From positions 26,057,001 to 26,121,000 of the forward strand of contig JAYKKI010000005.1 in assembly GCA_039881145.1 (NCBI GenBank): DNA of 64,000 nt, in the 5' to 3' direction. Source of the stretch: Druceiella hillmani. Lineage: Eukaryota > Arthropoda > Insecta > Lepidoptera > Hepialidae. Both the position numbers and the translations under genes were made by a program. The stretch's first letter is position 1. The number at the start of each line of letters is the position of its first letter. Positions 53,613 through 62,999 of the stretch are shown here, in pieces. The notes beneath the pieces were generated by a model. The model made no database searches. It was not told where the DNA came from and saw nothing but the letters and a program-made list of their open reading frames with translations.

Positions 53613-54860
53613 GTGTCGTTTTACCGTTTATTTTGTCTATTATAATTTATAATAAAGAACTTGTTAGTAATAAGTTTCCGAAAAATACTTTTTCCATATC
53701 ATTTAAACAGAAATTAAATTGAAGTTATTTCCTTGCATTACTTGGAATTTATTATTTTTCGGGATCTCAATTAAATAAAAAGGCTATGATTAGATCAATC
53801 TAACTTAAAACAAAATCTACAATAAGCGGGTAATAACCGCTTATTGTAGATTTTGCAAGTATAAATATGGCTTCTTAGATCCAATAGTTGGCATTATAAA
53901 TCTTATTTATGTCGCAGAAATGGAGCTTTATTATTAATTTTTTTTAAACTGAGCCTAACCAATAACTCTATAAATATTAAATTACATGATATAAATCTTC
54001 AAACTCGTTAAGGACATTAACCTTCCAATCACGGCGTATGTTATTTTGCGTTGACGAAGTAGGTCAGTCTAAATAAAATTCTAGTAATTACTATCTGATA
54101 AACAACTTCCGGTTTCATGGCAATTAAATTTTGTTTCATGCATTCTGTTGGTAACCTCGTCCACAAAGTATAAGATATCATATGATTTTTGGATTAAACT
54201 ATATAAGTTCATATGTTTCGATTTAATAATGGTAACATGTTTGTTTTGACGTACAGTTATAACAAATCATAAAAGGTATTATTTCATAAAACCATGTAAC
54301 GACATTACAAGAAAAACCGTCTTTCGCAAAATGTTTCTTTATTCGAGACAGAAAGAAGTATCTTTCAAAATTGAGGAAATATTATTTCGTCAAAACAATT
54401 TTTGATAAAAAACTGTTAGCTTAGTTTTTTACAAAAGTCTTGTTTATAATAAGATTTATGAGTGAATGACTGACTATAGTTTCAAGAAGTTTGTTATATG
54501 TGGTACATCTACGAAGTCGACCCATCAATGTCGAAGATCGTTAATGGTGTGCCATTTGTTCTGAAATTGTAATTATCCACGTCCATTGTAAGCTACCGGT
54601 TTAGGGGCATATATGACTAGGTAGCCTTCTTGTTAGTTTCTTAAAATGTACTATTTTTGGCGGGCGGTCGTAATCGATCGCTAGCACGTTTGTCTTTTAC
54701 ATTTCCTAGGACGGCAAGCTTCTGAAATCTATCAGATTTACGATAGATGTCAAAAAAGTTGAAGAAATTTAGGCAGTTCCTTCTCCACCACCATCCACGT
54801 AATGAGCAACAAGTATAGTTACGCTTACACTTTAAAATCACTCATTTTTTGACAACCGAA
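53613..54860 (+). repeat. Module G, copy 2, splitting family A copy C
   Basis: About 1.25 kb separates the two halves of copy C exactly where copies A and B are continuous (cgcaaaaagg | gatttgcatattttatgcaa). tatata stands at both junctions (53606-53612 and near 54863-54870), which could be a target duplication or just AT-rich coincidence. 53855-54340 matches 49370-49610. The 66-codon minus frame (54641-54841) has no recognisable domain. Whether G is an insertion or a piece lost from A and B is open, because copy D also has G upstream of the right part. Confidence 0.6.
53812..53853. repeat. Perfect 18-bp foldback
   Basis: aaaatctacaataagcgg (53812-53829) and its exact reverse complement (53836-53853) flank six bases (gtaata). 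It lies at the left edge of the part of module G shared with 49370-49610, where the other copy has a 16-bp minisatellite instead. Confidence 0.93.
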
Positions 54861-55490
54861 TGATATATATTCTGCATACTATATAAATATGAATATAAAT
54901 GGCTTTCTACTCTAAAATGAACAGATAAGAAGATCTTTAAGAATCGAATAAATATGTATAAACCATGTCGTTTCTAGTTATAACCTACCTTGATTAAATA
55001 TAGTGTAAAAATATCGATCGATCAATTGATAATCATTCAATTCTACCAATTCTTCACAGATATAGACATGCGTAATCAATTAATACAACTCGCAGAATAA
55101 TTTTCAAGCATAGCTTTATGCAAGGGTAAATCAATATACAACTATCGTTGTATACACAGATCATCGCGCGAGTTCTCCAACACAAAAAAAAACGAACAGG
55201 GGTGCTCGGACGCATAACGAGTTGAAAGCATTCTCGTGATGAATGGCGTCATTAGTGACATAGGCGGAAGGTGTTTGTACTATTAGAGCAACAAAATTTA
55301 TAAATTTGCAAAGCGTGTTTCGTTATATGAGATATTTTATATTATAACACGTCCTTTGTTATTTGGGACTTGTTATATTAGAACATGCGGCTGGCGTGAT
55401 AGTACAATCAGCATCAAAAATATTTTCCATACTCGTCCGACAGAAGTGTCAAGCTTATTTTAATCGTATCAATACCCTCTTTTTATAGTT
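54861..55490 (+). repeat. Family A repeat, copy C right half
   Basis: Resumes the family A order: ctgcatactatataaatatg, ttgattaaatatagtgtaaa, atatcgatcgatcaattgat, aattaatacaactcgcagaa, cgtgatgaatggcgtcatta and gaacatgcggctggcgtgat. More diverged from copy A than copy B is (roughly 70 percent by eye over 54870-55030). Confidence 0.8.
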
Positions 55491-55758
55491 GTTCCGAAAG
55501 GTAAACAGTATACAACGATATTGAAAATTAAACAGAAAAGTAAACGATATGGAAAAGTATCTGAAAAGCAGGTTGATATTACACGTCTTGCAAATTTTCG
55601 TTTAATTTTTTTGTCATTTGTGATTACTAATGAAATTAATTTTATTAAGGAATTTATTTCAGTTTGATTCTTATGAGTGACTACAACATATTACGAACAC
55701 AAATAAAAAAAAAAGTCAAAAAGGAACAACATGTATATTTACATATATAAATTTATAC

Positions 55759-55760
55759 AT

Positions 55761-55817
<57 letters not shown>

Positions 55818-55831
55818 GGTGTGTGTGTATA
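55759..55831. repeat. Palindromic (CA)n-(TA)n-(TG)n tract
   Basis: atacacacacacacacacat, then about 18 TA units, then atgtgggtgtgtgtgtat. The outer arms are inverse complements, so the whole is a palindrome, like the locus at 50773-50862. It lies between the right end of copy C and the left end of copy F. Confidence 0.95.
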
Positions 55832-56960
55832 CCAAAATATATTGACATGAACGTTTAATAAAAACCGTCTTTATTATTGCGGCCGAACATCTTTACATTT
55901 AAAAGGTACAGTTTCTAATAGGGCAATTGGACAAAAAAATGAAACTTTCAGGTATATTGTGCTTCATATTTATATTTTCCCCAAGGTCATTATGACCCAT
56001 ATAAACAAATTATTATGGGACCTTAAAGAATAAAAAATATTGGTTCTCGTCGTTAAACAAATCGCGACTCTGACAGTGACCGTAACATCGGCAAAATAAC
56101 TCAAAACAATGAATTTAAATTTTACACCGACAACAGCGAACAGCTCGACGAAAGTTTGTTGTGAAAACTTTTTATAACCGTCACATTAACCGTAGTTTTG
56201 TGTGAAATTGTGACCGTAATAAAGAACTTGTAATAACAGCGCCAAAACTGTAATTAGAAGCAATTAAAAATTTATTCCGTCATATATGTGCAATCGTTAT
56301 ATAAATTAACAGTGATAATTTTCATAAATTTTCACATCGGTCTTTCCAAAAACGTTCCGTGAAAAGTAATTTTAACAGTTATTGTCAAATCAGATTTCAG
56401 ATCTAATTTTTAAACTGTCTTCAAAATTAAAGTCTAGAAATGTAAGAACTCTAATACTTCTGACATCCAAATTTACTCTATGATAAACCTTTCCTTTTAT
56501 TCGCTTTTAATACCAACATGATTTCTAATTCATGACGCTTGGGTGGACTAAAAGAAATTGTTCCTGTAGTAATAAGATCACCAAATGAATGTTTCTACTA
56601 AAGAAGAGTAAATAAAACAAATTTATACGAATGTGTTTTGTGAGAAAGTGGTCATCTGGTCACCATCACAATACATCTTTTTGTCTGTTTTTCTTGCAGA
56701 AAAATTCTTGATAAATACAATTAAGTACGTTACGTGTATGTTTGTGTGTGTGTGTGTCTGTGTGTGCGCGCATGTGCGCGCGTGTATTTATGTGTGTTTG
56801 TCTGTATGTGTGTGTTTGTCTGTATGTCAATTTGACGGTCTAATTGCGGGAACAACTTTGATGAAACGTTGCATTCATTTTCTACAAATACAATTGAGTA
56901 CGTTTTGTTACTTAAATTTTAACGCTAAAAACTATTGCCTGCAAAAAATGTAGTTCAGAA
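55832..56960 (+). repeat. Family A repeat, copy F (broken)
   Basis: The left end (aaatatattgacatgaacgt, gggcaattggacaaaa, gaaacttt) matches 46929-47045. After about 650 bp that I could not align (55990-56640), 56737-56960 matches again: the TG-rich tract, tgtatgtcaatttgacggtc, gatgaaacgttgc and attttcta. The 106-codon frame at 56633-56953 crosses the TG tract (Cys-Val runs) and is not conserved in other copies. Confidence 0.65.
56737..56827. repeat. (TG)n-rich alternating purine-pyrimidine tract in copy F
   Basis: gtgtgtgtgtgtctgtgtgt, then gcgcgcatgtgcgcgcgtg, then TG repeats. It is in the same position, just left of the tgtc-att box, as the tracts in copies A, B and C. Confidence 0.95.
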
Positions 56961-58687
56961 AATAAAGAATATGTTTAACATATGATAAATTACATAAATA
57001 TTAAAATAAGATTTTAATGTCAATGCCGAAAGAAAGAATATACTCATTATCTCTCGGTGACCACAAGTTAAGATGCTAACATTAATCTGGTTATCTCGCT
57101 AATACCCGATATAACATTTATATAATTTATTTTATGACATAAAAAAGAGATCATATTTTACAACAAGAGATTGTATTTAGATTTATAAAAATATTAATTA
57201 CATTTTAAGATCGAGCACGAACTCCTGACGAGCTAGATTCTGTTGAACTGCACAATGTATATAACACTCACTCACGAATGGAAACTCTTACAATTCTTCA
57301 AAGCTTCAACTAATTTTTTTTATTATTTCCATATATTATTAAAATATGAAATGTAATTATTAAAATAATGAATTTATACAATTTCTTAGTTTAATTATAT
57401 ATAAAGAAAATGCCTAAATACGCACAAATTAGAATATTGCAATTACCATTTATAAAAATTTTTACGCAAGTCTCCTGAAATTGTTAAATGCAAATAACTT
57501 CTGCGAAAGTTCTAATCAGATACTCGTATCTAAATGTTTTTCTCTTGTCAAGCCCAAAGTTGAAAAATTAGAAGTCCCCTCACATTGCACGCTAATTTGA
57601 AACTTAAAATCACGCACACTGGTCTTTAACGTAAAGAAAATAACGCGTATAACTACAATTTCATTTTAAAATATCTAGCTTATTAAACTTCATGCAATAA
57701 AATTAACGAGAAAAATATAAAAATCTAATTTTTTTAATGTTTTGTTACATTTTAATTGAAATTCCATTAAGTAACATAATCGTATGCTTTCAAATTATTA
57801 CTCGCCTAACTCTAAAACTCAAAAATTGACAGATGGACGGACAAAGAGATAAACAAAACAAAATTAGAAGAGTTGGTTGTTTCACCACGGAACTATGTAT
57901 AGCCACGCTCGGTACTTTAATAAATCCCCACCGAAACCCACGCTCGATACTTTAACTAATTTAATCAATCACCTTTCCTGACAATTAATAAGTTCTATTA
58001 TGAAGGATTTCTCGGAAATAAAAGTTATGAAAACTTATTGCTTTTGGCGTACATTTACAAAAATTATTTTATACAAATAATTTCTTCGTGAAAGCTAATA
58101 TTTTCATCAAAATTTTAATTTCTTTTTTTTCCTTTAATACCTACCTTTTTGTCGGAATAGAATATTTTGTTTATTTGTTTAGTTTGTGATCACATAATCA
58201 ATGATGTTTGTAATGTGGCGGGTAATCGATAACACAAAAAACTATATTTATTTCTCGCACACTATATGCGTAATACAAATTCTAATTTACCAATCATATT
58301 TCAGAATGACAAACAAATTTGTGATGTTCCCGGTTACAGCGCTCCCAAAGTTTCAAATATTAATCAACGTTCAATTTACACATCTTCATTTGCAAAGATC
58401 AAATAACTTCCCAAATTTCCACTTTACCATTCCCATTTTGCGCTTATTACCACGCTATCTTTTGTATTTATTTTTTCTCCAGATATACCAGTAAAAATCG
58501 TAAACGGCCCGTTAGGAAACAATTGGAACTTCTCAATGCCTCAAAGTGTATAAAATGTTGAACAATATAGTCGATGAAGAAAGTGCGCTCTGCTCGGAAG
58601 CACCGAATTGTAAGAGCTATTTTCCACTAAGCGACCAGCCGTGAGCGCTGGCTGGCTGGCCGCTCGCAATTCCTATTTACTCAAAAA
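56961..58687. other. Stretch before the provirus
   Basis: No gene recognised. A 23-bp direct repeat (ccacgctcggtactttaata / ccacgctcgatactttaact) lies at 57903 and 57938. A GC-richer palindromic patch (accagccgtgagcgctggct, 58634-58660) lies just upstream of the proposed LTR start and could belong to it if the LTR begins earlier. Confidence 0.5.
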
Positions 58688-59024
58688 AGTTACGTACCAT
58701 ACCAATTGAATCAGCCGTGAATGCGAAAGATCACGCGACTCTAGTAGCCGTGCGTGTAAAGATCTAACGCTTAACTACAATCCTGATAAAGAGCCAGACG
58801 TCACCCCATTACCCCCAATATCTAAACCCGATAGAATAATCCGCACATAATTAAGACATATTTAATTTCATCCTGTTTGGACAATATAAAAGCAGCCTGA
58901 GCGCCAAACTAAATGGTCATTCCATTTTATTTTTAGGACGAATTGCACGCTCATGAGTAAATATTTTTACACTCGATAAAGATTATATTTTTTATAGCAA
59001 ATCTAAGCACAAAAATTATTAACT
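58688..59024 (+). repeat. 5' LTR of the provirus
   Basis: The right end is fixed by the primer-binding site that follows (attaact, 59018-59024). The left end is proposed at agttac (58688), because AGTTA and TAACT would form the short inverted termini usual in gypsy-type elements; this gives 337 bp. An earlier start near 58545 (agtgta) is possible. Confirmation needs the 3' LTR. Confidence 0.55.
58885..58923 (+). promoter_or_regulatory. LTR core promoter (TATA plus initiator)
   Basis: tataaaag at 58885-58892 is followed by tcattcc at 58917-58923, an insect-type initiator (TCA+1), with the A at 58919. The spacing of about 34 bp fits a TATA-initiator pair. Transcription would start inside the LTR, defining the U3/R boundary. 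Confidence 0.6.
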
Positions 59025-59042
59025 CGCGCCCAAAGTGACTAG
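59025..59042 (+). other. Primer-binding site, tRNA-Lys-like
   Basis: cgcgcccaaagtgactag starts directly after the LTR. It resembles the tRNA-Lys-complementary site TGGCGCCCAACGTGG, with differences at the first bases and within. Gypsy-type elements commonly use this primer. It sets the right boundary of the LTR. Confidence 0.6.
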
Positions 59043-59089
59043 CTAAATTGATGTTGAATCCTGCATCAAAGTTTCACTTGAGCCAACAA

Positions 59090-59815
59090 ACCGTATAAAA
59101 GAAAATTATAACCAAGACCTCTCCTTAATACGATTAGTACTACCAGCAGAAGAATCCTTCGTACAGACAATTAGAAGCTCATCAGGCTCCAACGGACAAA
59201 TATCAAGTGATTCCAAAGAGATCAAAAGGTTAGACTTGTGATACTGTTTCTCAGCATTCAAACGTGAGTTTACTTGAACATATTTTTAAATGGAAACTAC
59301 GCCCTCGGGAAAACCTATTTTTCAATTCAGAAAGAATCTTAATCCTCCTATAGAATAAAAAAGCACATAAATAATTTCATCAAAAATACCGAACTTTTTC
59401 TTACAATGACTCCTGCAAACGAAGTAACAAAAATAAATTTGATATTGTTAAGACTTTCAGGCGACGCGGGAAACTAAAATTTAAAGTAACTTTTGTAGAA
59501 CGGACAACTAAAGCGATGTATGTAATCAAGGTAGATGCATAGATAGCAAGGGATATCAAATAAAAATTAGAGTACCCCTAAACCAATCCAAATTTGGAAT
59601 CCAACTTCAATACACCAAAAGCAAATGAATTCAATGCCTAAACCATATTTTAACACTCCACAAATACGATCTACATACTCATTGCCACAAAAAAAACATA
59701 CATACCCATCTTCACCTTTTCCCCAAAAATGTGGCAACAATAGAACTTTTATAGACCCTAAAAAATGTATAGACCACAACCCCCTAACACAAATGAGAAT
59801 GTTACAATAAGAACA
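59090..59815 (+). pseudogene. gag: gag remnant
   Basis: Structural capsid gene. Around 59360-59475 a frame reads N-F-I-K-N-T-E-L-F, then a Leu-rich run with L-x-G-D-A, as in the capsid region of gypsy-type Gag. A 59625-59810 frame (61 codons) is rich in Pro and Ser, with a KPYFNTP start, as at the C-terminus of errantiviral Gag. Stops and frame changes separate the pieces. The distance from primer-binding site to protease (about 1 kb) is shorter than usual, so internal deletions are likely. No CCHC knuckle was seen, which is normal for errantiviruses. Confidence 0.6.
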
Positions 59816-60009
59816 ATATCAGTCAGGGCTTCACTTAAATGTACTCGCTATAGTTTATTTCAAAAGGAAAATCCCCAAACAAATAGACCAACATGACATA
59901 ATATCACACGACCAAAATAATATTGAACATAATTAACACGAAGTATTATACGATAATTATGAAGCGGATTTTACCCAACAGATTCTCGAAATGCACCAAA
60001 GATAACATT
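59816..60009 (+). pseudogene. gag-pol junction, unresolved
   Basis: Lies between the last gag-like residues and the protease. No frame could be assigned with confidence. It may contain the start of pol and the usual frameshift region, now degraded. Confidence 0.3.
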
Positions 60010-60360
60010 CCACCATAAAAACTCGTTTCAACTCCCATTTATTTTAATACGGGAGTACGATTAACGAAAATTAAATGATACAGGTAACGTGAGATCATTT
60101 ATCAATCCAAAAATAGCACAAGACTCTTTTTTAATCTATTTGATTAAAAAAGAGTACATTCTGGAAAACTTTTAGTACAAATGTCTCATACAATAACACA
60201 TCATAAACATATACGAAGAAAAATTAATACACCCCCTTTTCAGAAAAATTTTGGAAGCACAATCGATACCCTCTAATTCCATCTATTAACTTCTTATTAA
60301 ACCATGACTGTTTGTTAGGACGGGACGCGATGGCAAAATTAAACATTAAAATTGAACCAA
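60010..60360 (+). pseudogene. pol: pol: aspartic protease remnant
   Basis: A retroviral-type protease would cleave Gag and Pol. LNDTGNVRSFINP at about 60073-60110 matches the L-I-DTG-A-x-x-S-F-I-NP active-site region, and the D-T-G triad (60078-60086) is kept. LLGRDAMAKLNIKIE at about 60313-60358 matches the C-terminal [LI]-[LI]-G-[RN]-D block. A 14-bp perfect foldback lies between them, and stops are present. Confidence 0.7.
60123..60155. repeat. Perfect 14-bp foldback in the protease region
   Basis: actcttttttaatc (60123-60136) and gattaaaaaagagt (60142-60155) flank a 5-base loop. It could be a chance AT-rich palindrome or a small inverted duplication within the element. Confidence 0.85.
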
Positions 60361-60519
60361 AAAAAATATTTTAAAAAGCCATATAAAATAATACAACTAT
60401 TTTATACATAGTTTTCGATACTTTAATTCTAGAAAATATAATTAAAAAACATTCGAAAATATTCGCGGAAACCGCAGAAGAAACTTTTCTTTAAAATCAT
60501 CTAACATAAAATAATATTA
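60361..60519 (+). pseudogene. pol: protease-RT linker, degraded
   Basis: Between the last protease block and the first RT residues no conserved motif is visible, as expected of this variable linker. Stops occur in all frames. Confidence 0.4.
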
Positions 60520-61250
60520 ATAAAAAATTAATCAGTATACCAAAATTCACAGAAACTTCCGAAATACAACGACAAGAAGTAAAGGACATATTAAAGATAT
60601 TTTTGCATATGAAATAATTAAACCGTCTAACTCCCTTTGGTATCTAGTACACAAACATACAGAACCGGGACAAAAAAACAAATGGAGATTAGTAATAAAC
60701 AAAATTAATAAACTAAATTACAGGAATTTACACGAACAATCTAAAGACGATAAATTTCCACCGGATCTAAATACTCGATTATCTATTAGCAGGGTATGAT
60801 CAGATAAAAATAGACCCGATTCAATAGAATTAATGGCATTCTCTACAGCCTATGGACATTAAGACCACACCAGCTACGTTCTAACGAGTAATGACTAGCA
60901 TACTACATCTACACTTAGAACAGGGTATACGTCTAGTATAACTTGACGATGCAGTAGTATTCGCACCCAATGAACGAGAACACCACAAACGACCCGAAAC
61001 CATCAAACAATAAAACAATACAAGCATTTCAAACAATAAAAAATACAAACTTCTAACAAATGAAAATAAATTTAAGTGCTTCCAATCCTTAATAAAGTTC
61101 TTAGGACTCGTGCTAACAAACGACGTACTCCAACCGTGCCTAGGAAAAATAGACAAACAAAAATGTCTATTACCTAAAAGCTTAAAAGAGATCAAATATT
61201 TCCTTGGGCTAGTCTCATATTATAAAAAGGTCATACCGGATCTATCAGAT
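60520..61250 (+). pseudogene. pol: pol: reverse transcriptase remnant
   Basis: The order of blocks is that of gypsy RT. IIKPSNSLWYLVHK at about 60611-60655 corresponds to the I-x-PS-x-SPW block. WRLVINKINKLN (about 60684-60720) corresponds to the next. GYDQIKID (60793-60816) is the Y-x-QI-x-I block. FSTAYGH lies near 60840-60860. LDD-AVVFAPNEREH (60942 on) is the catalytic box, but the aromatic residue before LDD is replaced by TAA. LIKFLGLVL (about 61090-61116) and EIKYFLGLVSYYKK (61187-61228) are the thumb/connection blocks. Several frame changes and stops separate them, so it is inactive. Confidence 0.85.
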
Positions 61251-61710
61251 AGTTAAAGCACTAACAGAGAGTACAAAAAGGGAAGAGTGAAAATACATGA
61301 CGAAATCCAAGGAGTTAATCATCAATCCACCAGTCTTATTATACCCGAATTTCAACAAACAATCACATTAACTACGGATGCAAGCGATATCGCATTAGAA
61401 GCTGTTATATCACAAGACGGACATCCTATCGCGATTGCCTATGAATTTTCAACGAGACGAATCAAATATATAATATAACTGAACGCGAACTCTTAGAGAT
61501 AACCTATGCGCTACACAGTTTCGACCATATTTATACAAACGACATTTTACGTTAGAAATAGATCACCAACCGTCGGTGTGAATAGCCAAATTAAAAAAGC
61601 CCAACAGTAAATTAACACGTTGACGACTCCAGCTTCAGGAATATGACTACGAAATAAAGCATAAAAAGGTTTCGGCACATCACGTAGACGTTCTCTCGCG
61701 CATATAGTCA
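61251..61710 (+). pseudogene. pol: pol: RNase H remnant
   Basis: RNase H removes the RNA strand during reverse transcription. A 61287-61478 frame (63 codons) carries TTDASDIALEAVISQ, matching the first catalytic Asp block (TDAS at 61371-61382), then G-HPIAIAYEFS. A frameshift follows. TERELLEITYAL (about 61479-61515) has the catalytic Glu region. DHQP (61561) and LQEYDYEIKHKK (about 61636-61671), then DVLSR (61687-61701), match the C-terminal end of gypsy RNase H. A stop sits after DHQPSV. Confidence 0.85.
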
Positions 61711-61859
61711 AACCTCCAATCAGATGCAAACACGATCCCTGGTAATGCGGAAAACTCGAATGAAGGGTTTCCTATCAAACATAAATACACTCCGCTCCGC
61801 ATGAATATTTATAATATTAAACCATCGGTATAACGTAGAAATAAAAATAGAAAAAACTT

Positions 61860-62725
61860 TAATATGAAATCTTTAGAAATAATATGGTTAAAATCTTTTA
61901 TATTAGAACTAACTAACGAAGAAGAAATTCAAAAAATAATTAGGCCTACTTGTGAGTACTTAATTAGATACATAGGAGTACCAGCACTAACAAAAGAATT
62001 ATTAAAAAATATTATGTAGAAAATCTAAAACAACTTGTAGCTGACTTTTTAAAGAAATGCAATGTGTGTTAGGAAATAAATTACGACAGACATCCAATAA
62101 AACCCCCGTTTGAAAAAATGCGTTCGCCAGAGAAAAAATTCGAAAAATGGCAAATAGATACGTTATGTTTCTCAAATTGACAGTATATAACAGGAAGTCA
62201 TTTATTTTCTAAATGGTATTTTGCATCACCTGTAGAAGAAAACTGTACTCAAAACGTAACAGAATAAACCATTAGAAGTATTTATGAATAGTCGGAAAAC
62301 GTACACAAATTTTAACAATTTATAAATATGGTAACAATAAAGCTACGTATAATTACGCCTAATAACCACACATCACATAAAGATATAGAGAGATTTCACT
62401 CCACTATAATAGGACGTTTAAATGCACAGCAAAAAATATTGAATCTGATGTATGCCCAACTTGCAGTATTTGGATATAAGTCAAATATTCAAAGCAAAAC
62501 TAATAAAAGTCCATATAACTTATACTTCTTGCGAGAAATAAACTTTCCCTACAAGAAACTATTGCCTGTAAATATTTTATTAAAATTAAAAATACGATAC
62601 GAAATAAAAAAGCTAACAAACAAAACATATATGCGAACAAAATGCGTGAATAAAAATATTAAAAATTGGTTTAAGATTATATATGAAGAAACACAAAAAG
62701 AAGGAGCATAAGAATCCATATAAAG
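61860..62725 (+). pseudogene. pol: pol: integrase remnant
   Basis: The N-terminal zinc-binding part is recognisable. IRYIGVPALTKELL (about 61960-62010) has Tyr where the family has the second His. KCNVC (62055-62069) is the C-x2-C pair, followed directly by TAG. YDRHPIKPPF (about 62085-62115) follows. The core starts with W-QIDTLCF (about 62148-62168), whose Asp (62157-62159) is the first catalytic residue, and GSHLFSKWYFASP follows after a stop. The second Asp region (62240-62330) is eroded. The last part (62328-62711, 127 codons) is open: TPNNHTSHKDIERFHST holds the catalytic Glu (62388-62390), and a Lys-rich C-terminal end follows. Confidence 0.85.
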
Positions 62726-62999
62726 GACCATTGTCCTCTACATTGTAGAAATAAAACGTACAAATAGAGTATTATACATAGGGTTTAAACATTTACTACA
62801 GACAACTCAATATTTAAAATGTTAAGGAAATATCACCCAGCTAGATGGCCACATAACGTCAGTCAAGCTTAGAAAAGCACAAATGAAGATAGGCGACACT
62901 TGTACACCCTGTAAATCTACTTCCGTTCTATGCAAAACATCACAAAATAAAAACTATCCGTCATAGAGCTATTAATGAATCTTCTTTAAAAATACACTG
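62726..62999 (+). pseudogene. pol-env junction and start of env, degraded
   Basis: Stops in all frames. Residues resembling the end of pol run to about 62780. The N-terminal surface part of Env should lie here but has no recognisable motif left. Confidence 0.4.

Noticed and set aside
54641..54841. A 66-codon Arg/Lys/Trp-rich minus-strand frame in module G as a protein of that module.
   Set aside because: The counterpart at 49370-49610 does not cover it, and no domain or start context supports it.
56633..56953. A 106-codon Cys/Val-rich frame as a possible Cys-rich secreted peptide.
   Set aside because: The Cys-Val run comes from the (TG)n tract of family A copy F. The other copies do not preserve the frame.
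60881..61195. A 104-codon minus-strand frame.
   Set aside because: It is antisense to the provirus reverse transcriptase, whose motifs are clear on the plus strand.
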